Assembly: GCA_019634955.1 (NCBI GenBank)
Contig: JAHCAK010000026.1
Coordinates: forward strand, 1-64,000
Origin: Burkholderiales bacterium
GTDB lineage: Bacteria; Pseudomonadota; Gammaproteobacteria; Burkholderiales; Usitatibacteraceae
DNA: 64,000 bases
Direction of reading: 5' to 3'
The notes beneath the pieces are model-generated. The model ran no database searches. It had not been told where the DNA came from and saw only the letters and a program-made list of their open reading frames with translations. Both the position numbers and the translations under genes were made by a program. Of the stretch, positions 19,579-26,734 are shown in pieces (the first letter of the stretch is position 1; the number at the start of each line of letters is the position of its first letter).

Positions 19579-20931
19579 TCAGTCCGCCGCCGCGCCGACC
19601 GGCGAGGCGCCGGGCAGGGGCTTGGCCGCCGCCGATTCCGCGCCCGCCCCCGCGAGGTGGGTGAGCACGACCATGTAGGCGACGAACATGGTCGCGTAGG
19701 TGAGGGCGTAGCCGGTGAGGCTCACGCCGAGCTGGGCCCCCGTGACGTCGCCCACGGCCTCGGCCGTGCGCAACACGCCGTGCACGATCCAGGGCTGGCG
19801 GCCGATCTCGGTGACCATCCACCCGGCCAGCGTGGCCACCCAGCCCGAGAAGGTGAACCCCGCGAGCGTCCAGAGCAGCCAGCGCGGCGCCGCGGCTGCG
19901 CGCCGCGTGGCCCACGCGGCGTACCACGACGCGGCGATCATGAGCACGCCGATCCCCACCATGATGCGGAACGAGAAGAAGACGGGCCCGACCGGCGGGT
20001 GGTCCGTGCCGAAGGCGTCCAGGCCCTGGAGCTCCGCCTTCGGGTCGTGCTTCAGGATGAGGCTCGCGCCGTAGGGGATCTCGATCGCCCAGTCGTTCGT
20101 GCGCGTCTTCTCGTTGGGGATGGCGAAGAGCACCAGCGGCACGCCCTTCTCGGTGTGCCAGATGCCCTCCATCGCCGCGATCTTGGCCGGCTGGTGCTCG
20201 AGCGTGTTGAGGCCGTGGAAGTCGCCCACCACCGCCTGCACGGGCGCAAGGACCGCCGCGACCAGCACGCCCACGCGCAGCGTGCGGCGCGCCATCGCGT
20301 CGGCCGGCGCCTTGAGCAGCCGCCACGCCGAGAGCCCGGCCACGACGAAGGCGGCCGTGAGCCCCGAGGCGATCATCATGTGCGTGAACCGGTACGGGAA
20401 CGAGGGATTGAAGATGACCGCGACCCAGTCCGCGGCGATCCACTGGTTGCCGTCCAGGACGTGGCCCGCCGGCGTCTGCATCCAGGAATTCAGCGCGAGG
20501 ATCCAGAAGGCCGAGAGCGAGGTGCCCGCGGCCACGAGCGCGGTGGCGGCGATGTGCGCCCACGGCGGCACGCGGTTCATGCCGAAGAGCATCACGCCGA
20601 GGAAGGTCGCCTCGAGGAAGAACGCCGTGAGGATCTCGTAGCCCAGGAGCGGCCCGGCGATCGCGCCCACGCGCAGCATGAAGCCGGGCCAGTTCGTGCC
20701 GAACTGGAAGCTCATCACGATCCCCGTCACCACCCCCATCGCGAAGGTGAGGGCGAAGATCTTCGTCCACAGCTTGTAGGTCTTGAGCCAGCCCGCGTCG
20801 CCGGTGCGGTGGTACGCAACGCGGAACCCCAGCAACATCCACGCGAGCGCGATCGTGAGCGTGGGAAACAGGATGTGGAAGGCGATGTTCAGCCCGAACT
20901 GCGCCCGGGCCAGCAGCAGCGGATCGTCCAT
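19579..20931 (-). CDS. cydA: Cytochrome bd-type (cyanide-insensitive) quinol oxidase subunit I
   Basis: A 450-residue heme-binding subunit, shorter than E. coli CydA (522) and like the CioA type with a short quinol loop. Visible features are the first-helix histidine region FGLNIAFHILFP, the quinol-site GRQPW motif with following IVHG, and the heme-ligand region RFTHMM. It oxidises quinol and reduces oxygen to water. A strong AGGAGG site precedes the ATG. A perfect hexamer inverted repeat, GTAACG-N5-CGTTAC, 34-50 nt upstream overlaps a TACAAT and may be a regulator site. Confidence 0.93.
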   Translation of the reverse strand: MDDPLLLARAQFGLNIAFHILFPTLTIALAWMLLGFRVAYHRTGDAGWLKTYKLWTKIFALTFAMGVVTGIVMSFQFGTNWPGFMLRVGAIAGPLLGYEILTAFFLEATFLGVMLFGMNRVPPWAHIAATALVAAGTSLSAFWILALNSWMQTPAGHVLDGNQWIAADWVAVIFNPSFPYRFTHMMIASGLTAAFVVAGLSAWRLLKAPADAMARRTLRVGVLVAAVLAPVQAVVGDFHGLNTLEHQPAKIAAMEGIWHTEKGVPLVLFAIPNEKTRTNDWAIEIPYGASLILKHDPKAELQGLDAFGTDHPPVGPVFFSFRIMVGIGVLMIAASWYAAWATRRAAAAPRWLLWTLAGFTFSGWVATLAGWMVTEIGRQPWIVHGVLRTAEAVGDVTGAQLGVSLTGYALTYATMFVAYMVVLTHLAGAGAESAAAKPLPGASPVGAAAD

Positions 20932-20961
20932 CGGGAAACCTCCTGGTTCTCCAGCCCGGCC

Positions 20962-20981
20962 ATTGTAACGCCGCCCGTTAC
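20962..20981 (-). promoter_or_regulatory. Putative cydAB operator and -10 region
   Basis: GTAACG (20965-20970) and CGTTAC (20976-20981) form a perfect dyad with a 5-nt centre. It overlaps TACAAT (minus strand, 20967-20962). No convincing -35 is seen. The placement fits a repressor or redox regulator at cydAB; the regulator is not identifiable from here. Confidence 0.45.
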
Positions 20982-21302
20982 TCCGGCGCTTCGGCGAGCA
21001 TCAGGACGGTGACGGTTTGCGTTGACCGGGTTTCGTGACGATGCGGGAGGAGTGGGGGCATCGTGGCGACGCCGGAGGAGTGAGGACAGGCAGCGCCCGT
21101 ACCGGAGCGGGCATGCGAGGCCTCCGGGCCGGATTTTCTTCCAGGAAGAAAATCCGGCCCGGAGAGCCTCGCCGGCACCCGCCGCCCGCGCGACCTTCCT
21201 CGACAACTGCGTCCTGCAATCACCGCACCTCCCGGGCGTCGCCACGGCTTCCTAGTCCTCCAGCCTTGTCACGAAGCTCGGGCGGCGGGAGCGGTCGCCG
21301 TC
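20982..21302. other. Intergenic region between cydA and the RND operon
   Basis: About 370 nt separate cydA from the RND pump stop. Apart from the cydA promoter area and a 43-bp palindrome (21122-21164) I see no gene: short open frames on both strands lack a ribosome binding site and a protein-like composition. Confidence 0.6.
21122..21164. repeat. 43-bp near-perfect palindrome
   Basis: Two 21-nt arms, 21122-21142 and 21144-21164, are perfect inverse complements around one central base; imperfect pairing continues on both sides (GAGGC / GCCTC). It lies downstream of the RND pump gene and could terminate its transcript, but no T-run follows, and the absence of a proper loop is unusual for a terminator. 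It may be a dispersed palindromic repeat. Confidence 0.85.
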
Positions 21303-24300
21303 CTAGCGCTCGCCGAAGCGGCGGCGGAACGTGGCGTAGTAGAGGACCGGGATCACCACGAGCGTCAGGACGGTGGAGACGAGGATGCCGAAGATGAGCG
21401 AGATCGCCAGGCCGTTGAAGATCGGGTCGTCGAGGATGAAGCCCGCGCCGAGCATGGCGGCGAGCGCGGTGAGGGCGATGGGCTTGGCGCGCGCGGCCGC
21501 GGACTGCATCACGGCGTCGCGGAAGGCGGCGCCCTCGGCCACCTTCAGGTTCACGAAGTCCACGAGCAGAATCGAGTTGCGCACGATGATGCCGGCGAGC
21601 GCGATCATCCCGATCATCGAGGTCGCGGTGAAGTTGGCGCCCAGCAGCGCGTGCCCCGGCATCACGCCGATCACCGTGAGCGGGATGGGCGCCATGATGA
21701 CGAGCGGCACGAGGTAGGAGCGGAACTGCGCCACCACGAGCAGATAGATGAGGACGAGGCCCACGCCGTAGGCCGCGCCCATGTCGCGGAAGGTCTCGTA
21801 GGTCACCTGCCACTCGCCGTCCCACTTCACGGCGTACTGGCGGTAGGGGTCCGAGGGCTGGCGGATGAAGTACTCGCCGAGCGTGCCGCCTTCGGCGAGC
21901 GGCTGCCCGGCGACCTTGCCCCGCGCGGCGAACATGCCGTAGAGCGGGCTGTCGGTCTTCCCGGCCTGGTCGGCCACGACGTAGACCACGGGCAGCAGGT
22001 CCTTGTGGTGGACGGGCCGCTCGCGGTCGTTGGCGACCACGCGCACCAGCTCCGACATCGGCACGAGCGAGCCGTCGGCCGCGCGCATCGTGAGCTTGAG
22101 GAACTCGCCCAGCTCGCCCTGCTGCTCGGCGGGCAGCGTGAGCCGCACCGGCACCTCGTACTTCGAGTGCCCGTCGTGCAGCGGCGTCGCGTCCAGTCCC
22201 GCGAGCCCGGCGCGCATGGTCTCCACCACGTCGCGGCGCGAGACGCCCGCGATGGCGGCGCGTCCCTGGTCGACCTTGAGCACGATGCGCGGCGCCGGGT
22301 CCTCGACCGTGTCGTCGATGCCCACGATGTCGGCCGTCGCGGCGAGCGCCGCGCGCACCTGCTTCGCCACGCGGATGCGCCCGGCCTCGTCGGGCCCGTA
22401 CACCTCGGCCACGATGGGCGAGAGCACCGGCGGCCCCGGCGGCACCTCGATCACCTTCACCTTGGCGCCCCAGCGCCGGCCGATCTCCTCGAGCGCCGGT
22501 CGCGCGCCGGCGGCGATCTCGTGGCTCTTCCTGCCGCGCCTGGCCTTGTCCACGAGGTTCACCTGCAGGTCGCCCTGCTCCGACAGGCTCCTCAGGTAGT
22601 ACTGGCGCACGAGGCCGTTGAAGTTGATGGGCGAGGCGAGGCCCGCGTAGGCCTGGTAGTCCGTCACCTCGGGGATGGTGGCCACGTGCGCGCCCAGGTC
22701 GCGCAGCGCCGCCGCCGTCACCTCCACCGGCGTGCCCGCCGGCATGTCCACGACCACCTGGAACTCGCTCTTGTTGTCGAACGGGAGCATCTTGAGGATC
22801 ACGAGCTTCACGCCCGCGAGCCCCGCGGAGAGCACGATGGCCACGGCGATGCCGATCCCGAGGTTGCGGCGGTTGGCCGCCGCGCGCGGCGCCGTGATGA
22901 AGCGGCCCAGCAGCGACCCGAAGAAGCGCTCGAGCTTCGCGTCCAGGGGCGAGGCGTGCGCCTGGCCGTGGGCGGCGAGGAGCTTCAGCGCCAGCCACGG
23001 CGTGACCGTGAACGCGATCGCGAGCGACAGCAGCATCCCCATGCTCGCGTTGATGGGGATGGGGCTCATGTACGGGCCCATGAGGCCGGTGACGAAGGCC
23101 ATCGGCAGCAGCGCCGCGATGACGGTGAAGGTCGCGAGGATGGTGGGGCCCCCCACCTCGTCCACGGCCGCCGGGATGATGCCGTGCAGCGGGCCGCCGG
23201 AGAGACCGCGGTGGCGGTGGATGTTCTCGACCACGACGATGGCGTCGTCGACGAGGATGCCGATGGAGAAGATGAGCGCGAAGAGCGAGACGCGGTTGAG
23301 CGTGAAGCCCCACGCCCACGAGGCGAAGAGGGTGGAGGCGAGCGTGAGCACGACCGCGAGGCCGACGATGGCCGCCTCGCGCCGGCCGAGGGTGGCGTAG
23401 ACCAGCACCACCACGGAGAGCGTGGCGAAGATGAGCTTCCTGATGAGGCTCTTCGCCTTGTCGTCCGCCGTGGCGCCGTAGTTGCGCGTGACGGTGGCGT
23501 GCACGTCGGCCGGGATGAGCGTGCCGCGCAGCTCCTGCACGCGGTCCATCACGCGCGCGGCCACGTCCACGGCGTTCTCGCCGGGCTTCTTGGTGACCTG
23601 CAGCGTGACCGCGGGGTGCTCGCCGGGCGAGGCGATGCCCTTCTCGCCCGCGGCCGGGCCCGCGCCCGTCCACACGTAGCGCGAGGGCTGGTCGGGGCCG
23701 TCGACGACCTGCGCCACGTCGGCGAGGTAGACGGGGCTGCGGTCCTGCACGCCCACGACGAGCGAGCGCACGTCGGCCGCGCTCTCGAGGTAGTTGCCCG
23801 TCTCCACCTGGATCTCGCGGTTGTCGCGCACGAGCTTGCCGGTGGGGGCGGTCACGTTGGAGAGCTGCAGGGCGTTTCGCACGTCGAGCGCCGTGACCCC
23901 GTGGGAAGCGAGGCGGTCGGCGTCGAGGATCACGCGCACGACGCGGCCCGGGCCGCCGAGCGACTGGACCTCGCGCGTGCCGGGCACGCGCTTCAGCTCG
24001 ACCTCGACCGCGTGCGCCACGCGCTCCAGCTCGAAGGCCCCTTTCTCCCCGTCGTCGCTCCACAGCGCGAGCGAGACCACGGGCACGTCGTCGATGCCCT
24101 TGGGCTTGATGACGGGCTCGAGGATGCCCAGCTCCGGCGGCGCCCAGTCGCGGTTGGCGCTCATGGTGTCGCGCAGGCGCACGATGGCGTCGATGCGCGG
24201 CACGCCCACCTTGAACTGCACGGTGAGGATCGACATGCCGGGGCGCGAGACGGAGTAGACGTGCTCGATCCCCTCCATCTGCGCGAGCACCTGCTCGGCC

Positions 24301-24515
24301 GGCGTGGAGACGAGCGCCTCCACGTCGCGGACGGACGCGCCCGGGAACGGGATGAACACGTTCGCCATCGTGACGTTGATCTGCGGCTCCTCCTCGCGCG
24401 GCGTGACCGCCACCGCGAAGAGGCCCAGCAGGAAGGCGACCAGCGCGACCAGCGGCGTGAGCTGCGAGTCCTGGAAGTAGCGCGCGATGCGCCCGGAGAG
24501 CCCCAAGCCTTCCAC
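21303..24515 (-). CDS. RND efflux pump permease
   Basis: A 1070-residue inner-membrane proton-driven exporter of the HAE1/AcrB-like RND superfamily. It has helix 1 near residues 17-37, a large periplasmic loop, the helix-4 proton-relay motif GILVDDAIVVVEN with two aspartates, and a repeated second half with GIIVRNSILLVDF. Full length. Substrate unknown. Its adaptor gene ends 7 nt upstream; no outer-membrane channel gene lies in the operon, so it must borrow one. Unusually the operon begins with a DUF2892 protein and thioredoxin 2 and is under a CsoR-family repressor, pointing to a thiol or sulfur stress rather than a classical drug role. Confidence 0.92.
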   Translation of the reverse strand: MEGLGLSGRIARYFQDSQLTPLVALVAFLLGLFAVAVTPREEEPQINVTMANVFIPFPGASVRDVEALVSTPAEQVLAQMEGIEHVYSVSRPGMSILTVQFKVGVPRIDAIVRLRDTMSANRDWAPPELGILEPVIKPKGIDDVPVVSLALWSDDGEKGAFELERVAHAVEVELKRVPGTREVQSLGGPGRVVRVILDADRLASHGVTALDVRNALQLSNVTAPTGKLVRDNREIQVETGNYLESAADVRSLVVGVQDRSPVYLADVAQVVDGPDQPSRYVWTGAGPAAGEKGIASPGEHPAVTLQVTKKPGENAVDVAARVMDRVQELRGTLIPADVHATVTRNYGATADDKAKSLIRKLIFATLSVVVLVYATLGRREAAIVGLAVVLTLASTLFASWAWGFTLNRVSLFALIFSIGILVDDAIVVVENIHRHRGLSGGPLHGIIPAAVDEVGGPTILATFTVIAALLPMAFVTGLMGPYMSPIPINASMGMLLSLAIAFTVTPWLALKLLAAHGQAHASPLDAKLERFFGSLLGRFITAPRAAANRRNLGIGIAVAIVLSAGLAGVKLVILKMLPFDNKSEFQVVVDMPAGTPVEVTAAALRDLGAHVATIPEVTDYQAYAGLASPINFNGLVRQYYLRSLSEQGDLQVNLVDKARRGRKSHEIAAGARPALEEIGRRWGAKVKVIEVPPGPPVLSPIVAEVYGPDEAGRIRVAKQVRAALAATADIVGIDDTVEDPAPRIVLKVDQGRAAIAGVSRRDVVETMRAGLAGLDATPLHDGHSKYEVPVRLTLPAEQQGELGEFLKLTMRAADGSLVPMSELVRVVANDRERPVHHKDLLPVVYVVADQAGKTDSPLYGMFAARGKVAGQPLAEGGTLGEYFIRQPSDPYRQYAVKWDGEWQVTYETFRDMGAAYGVGLVLIYLLVVAQFRSYLVPLVIMAPIPLTVIGVMPGHALLGANFTATSMIGMIALAGIIVRNSILLVDFVNLKVAEGAAFRDAVMQSAAARAKPIALTALAAMLGAGFILDDPIFNGLAISLIFGILVSTVLTLVVIPVLYYATFRRRFGER

Positions 24516-24522
24516 GGGCGCC

Positions 24523-25584
24523 TCAGCTCGCCGGGGTCGCGGCCATGCCGGCCTTGACGGGGTCGAGAGCGACCTTCTCGCCGGCCTTGAGCCCGGCGAG
24601 GATCTCGATCGACTTCTCGTCGGCGGCGGTGCCGGTGCGCACCTGGCGCAGGCGCGGCGCGCCGTCGGCGCCGACCACGTAGACGGCCGTCACCTCGCTC
24701 CTGCGCAGCACGGCCTCGCGCGGGACCATGAGGCGGGGAGCGCGCCCGGTGACGAAGTGGGCGCGCGCGAAGACGCCCGGCAGCAGGCCCTTCGCGTTGT
24801 CGGGGAGGTCCAGGCGGACCTGGGTGGTGTGGGTGCGCGGGTCGGCCGAGGGCACGACGGTGACCGACTTCACGTCGACCCAGCGCGCGAGCGACGGCAC
24901 CTCGATGCGCGCGCGCGCTCCCGCCTGGATGGCGGGCACCTGCGCCGAGGGCACGGTCGCCACGACGCGAAGGCCGGTGGGGTCGAACCCGGTGAGGAGC
25001 GCCTTGCCGGGCGAGGCCATCTCGCCCAGCTGCACGTGGCGCGCGGAGACCACGCCGCTGTAGGGCGCGACGATCGTCGTGAAGCTCTTCTCGGTGGCGG
25101 CGGCGCCGGCGCCGGCGAGCGTGGCCTTCATGCGCGATTCGGCCGCCTTGTAGTCGGCCTCGGCCTTGTCCAGCGCGGCCTGGCTCACGAACTTCTGCGC
25201 GAGCAGCTGCCGCGTGCGCTCGAATTGCGCGCGCGCGTTCACGAGCGCGGCCTCGGCCTCGCGCACCTGCGCCTCGCTCGCGGCCACCGCCTGGCTCGCG
25301 GCGCGCTCGTCGATGCGCAGGATCACCGCGCCCTTCTCGACGCGGTCGCCGACGTCGAAGCGGATGTCGACGATGCGGCCGGAGACCTGGGCCGACACGG
25401 TCGACTGGCGCACGGCCTCCACCACCGCCTCGGCGGTGGTGGCGAGCTCGACTTCGCGCAGCTCGGCGGTCGCGGTGGCGAGCGGCGTGGTGGCGGGCTT
25501 CGGCGCGTGCGTCGGCTCGGCGGGACCGCAAGCGGCGGCCAGCAGGCCGGCGGCGGCCAGCAGGGCGAGGGAGGAGGGTTTCAT
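24523..25584 (-). CDS. RND efflux periplasmic adaptor lipoprotein
   Basis: A 353-residue membrane fusion protein. Signal peptide with lipobox LLAAAC (C19 lipidated); barrel-sandwich halves (VSAQVSGRIVDIRFDVGD and TTIVAPYSGVVSARHV) flank a coiled-coil hairpin (about residues 100-150); beta-barrel and membrane-proximal parts follow. It links the RND permease to an outer-membrane channel. Placed 7 nt before the permease gene and 12 nt after trxC. Confidence 0.92.
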   Translation of the reverse strand: MKPSSLALLAAAGLLAAACGPAEPTHAPKPATTPLATATAELREVELATTAEAVVEAVRQSTVSAQVSGRIVDIRFDVGDRVEKGAVILRIDERAASQAVAASEAQVREAEAALVNARAQFERTRQLLAQKFVSQAALDKAEADYKAAESRMKATLAGAGAAATEKSFTTIVAPYSGVVSARHVQLGEMASPGKALLTGFDPTGLRVVATVPSAQVPAIQAGARARIEVPSLARWVDVKSVTVVPSADPRTHTTQVRLDLPDNAKGLLPGVFARAHFVTGRAPRLMVPREAVLRRSEVTAVYVVGADGAPRLRQVRTGTAADEKSIEILAGLKAGEKVALDPVKAGMAATPAS

Positions 25585-25596
25585 CGGCTGTCCGGG

Positions 25597-26037
25597 TCAG
25601 GCGGAGGCGGCCCACTCCTGCAGGTCTTCCGCGGGGCGAACGCCGGTGGCGCGGCCGGCCTCGCGGCCTTCCTTCAGGAGGAGGAGGGTTGGAATCGAGC
25701 GTATGCCGAAGCGGCCCGCGAGGGCTTGCGACAGGTCAGTGTTCACCTTCGCGAGGCGCGCGCGGCCCTTCAGGCCCCGCGCGGCCTTGGCGAACTCGGG
25801 CGCCATCTGGCGGCAGGGACCGCACCAGGGCGCCCAGAAGTCCACGAGCACCGGGACGCTGGTGCGCGAGACGAAGGCGTCGAAGGAGGCGTCGTCCAGC
25901 TCGACGATCGAATCGTCGAGCAGGAGCGTCTCGCAGCGGCCGCACTTCGGGGCCTCGTGCACGCGCCGGGCGTCGACGCGGTTCTGCGCGAGGCACTTGG
26001 GGCAGGCGACGTGCACGAACTCCGGGGCCGCGGCCAT
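25597..26037 (-). CDS. trxC: Thioredoxin 2
   Basis: A 146-residue thioredoxin with an N-terminal zinc ribbon (C12-P-K-C15 and C32-G-R-C35) and active site WCGPC (C72, C75), the signature of TrxC. It reduces disulfides or persulfides and is typically induced by oxidative stress. Here it is the second gene of an operon headed by a DUF2892 protein and followed by an RND pump, so it is probably under the CsoR-family repressor. Confidence 0.94.
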   Translation of the reverse strand: MAAAPEFVHVACPKCLAQNRVDARRVHEAPKCGRCETLLLDDSIVELDDASFDAFVSRTSVPVLVDFWAPWCGPCRQMAPEFAKAARGLKGRARLAKVNTDLSQALAGRFGIRSIPTLLLLKEGREAGRATGVRPAEDLQEWAASA

Positions 26038-26046
26038 GGCCGTCTC

Positions 26047-26265
26047 CTAGGCGCCCTGGGCGGCGCTCTTCACGCCGAGCTTCTTCAGGATGAGCTCCAG
26101 CGGGCAGAAGCACGAGAAGCCGCTCTGGAACAGGTTGGCGCCGACGAAGGCCGTGAACCACAGGAAGTTCTGGTTCACGAAGAGCGGGCTCCCGGGCACG
26201 CCGAGGCCGAGGGAGAGGAGGACGAACGCGCCGGCGACGATGCGGACGATTCTTTCGGTGGTCAT
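26047..26265 (-). CDS. DUF2892 (YgaP-type membrane domain) small protein
   Basis: A 72-residue membrane protein with two hydrophobic segments (IVRIVAGAFVLLSLGL and LWFTAFVGANLFQSGF) and a C-terminal CFCPLELILKKLG, matching the DUF2892 domain found fused to rhodanese in YgaP. The C-F-C pair at the membrane edge may take part in thiol or persulfide chemistry. The ATG at 26265 follows a GGAG site. It is the first gene of the trxC-RND operon, transcribed from a near-consensus promoter with an embedded operator. Function unknown. Confidence 0.85.
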   Translation of the reverse strand: MTTERIVRIVAGAFVLLSLGLGVPGSPLFVNQNFLWFTAFVGANLFQSGFSCFCPLELILKKLGVKSAAQGA

Positions 26266-26296
26266 GGGGAGGGGCTCCAGGGTTGATCCGGCCGCC

Positions 26297-26325
26297 ATAA
26301 TACTATGGGGGGTATAGTGTGTCAA
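26297..26325 (-). promoter_or_regulatory. Promoter of the DUF2892-trxC-RND operon
   Basis: Minus strand: consensus TTGACA (26325-26320), a 17-nt spacer, and TATTAT (26302-26297), 32 nt before the DUF2892 start. The spacer is almost entirely filled by the G6 dyad operator, so a bound repressor would block RNA polymerase. Confidence 0.85.
26302..26318. promoter_or_regulatory. CsoR-family operator 1
   Basis: ACTAT-GGGGGG-TATAGT, a dyad with a G-tract centre, is the pattern bound by CsoR/FrmR/RcnR-family tetramers (A/T-rich arms flanking a G/C tract). It sits between -35 and -10 of the trxC-RND operon promoter. Confidence 0.8.
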
Positions 26326-26330
26326 TGGCG

Positions 26331-26339
26331 ATACCCCCC
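26331..26339. promoter_or_regulatory. CsoR-family half-operator
   Basis: ATACCCCCC, the inverse of the GGGGGGTAT half of operator 1, lies midway between the two divergent promoters. Possibly a weaker or auxiliary site. Confidence 0.5.
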
Positions 26340-26349
26340 TTTCGTCCCC

Positions 26350-26378
26350 TTGCGGTGCTATACCCGGTAGTGTATAAA
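26350..26378 (+). promoter_or_regulatory. Promoter of the CsoR-family repressor gene, with operator 2
   Basis: TTGCGG (26350-26355), 17-nt spacer, TATAAA (26373-26378), 23 nt before the repressor ATG, with an AGAGGAG site in the leader. The spacer contains CTATACCCGGTAGTG (26358-26372), a degenerate version of operator 1, so autorepression is likely. Confidence 0.75.
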
Positions 26379-26401
26379 GGCATCGAACAGAGGAGCCAGC
26401 C

Positions 26402-26686
26402 ATGCCCACCATCCGGGACGAAACGCACAAGAAGGAACTCATCCACCGGCTGCGCCGCGTCGAGGGCCAGCTGCGCGGCATCCAGGCCATGATCGAGAAG
26501 GGGTCGGACTGCGAGGCCATCACGCAGCAGCTCTCGGCCAGCCGCCGCGCCCTCGACAAGGCCTTCTACCACGTGCTTTCGTGCGCCATCCAGTCGGGCG
26601 GGGAAGTCCCCGCCGGCACGCCCGGCAAGGCCGTCGTCGACAAGCGCCTCGAGCACGCGGCGGAGCTTCTCGCCAAGTTCGGCTGA
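26402..26686 (+). CDS. CsoR/FrmR-family transcriptional repressor
   Basis: A 94-residue all-helical repressor of the DUF156 family. The conserved first cysteine (C37) is present. At the positions of the second metal ligands of CsoR or FrmR (alignment positions of His61 and Cys65 in M. tuberculosis CsoR) this protein has Ala62 and Gly66; instead it has H57 and C61 in HVLSC. It therefore does not match a canonical copper, nickel or formaldehyde sensor and may sense a thiol, persulfide or other electrophile via C37 and C61. Divergent from the DUF2892-trxC-RND operon, with matching operators in both promoters. Confidence 0.87.
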   Translation: MPTIRDETHKKELIHRLRRVEGQLRGIQAMIEKGSDCEAITQQLSASRRALDKAFYHVLSCAIQSGGEVPAGTPGKAVVDKRLEHAAELLAKFG

Positions 26687-26734
26687 CCGTCGCCGGGCTC
26701 ACGGGGCGAGCCACCGCCCCGCCATAATGGCGGC

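Noticed and set aside
18581-20842. 753-codon frame extending cydB upstream
   Set aside because: The upstream part is out of frame with cydA coding and is a shadow; cydB starts at 19567.
21001-21260. Small open frames in the gap between cydA and the RND operon
   Set aside because: No ribosome binding site, no hydrophobic or conserved pattern, and they cross the 43-bp palindrome on both strands.
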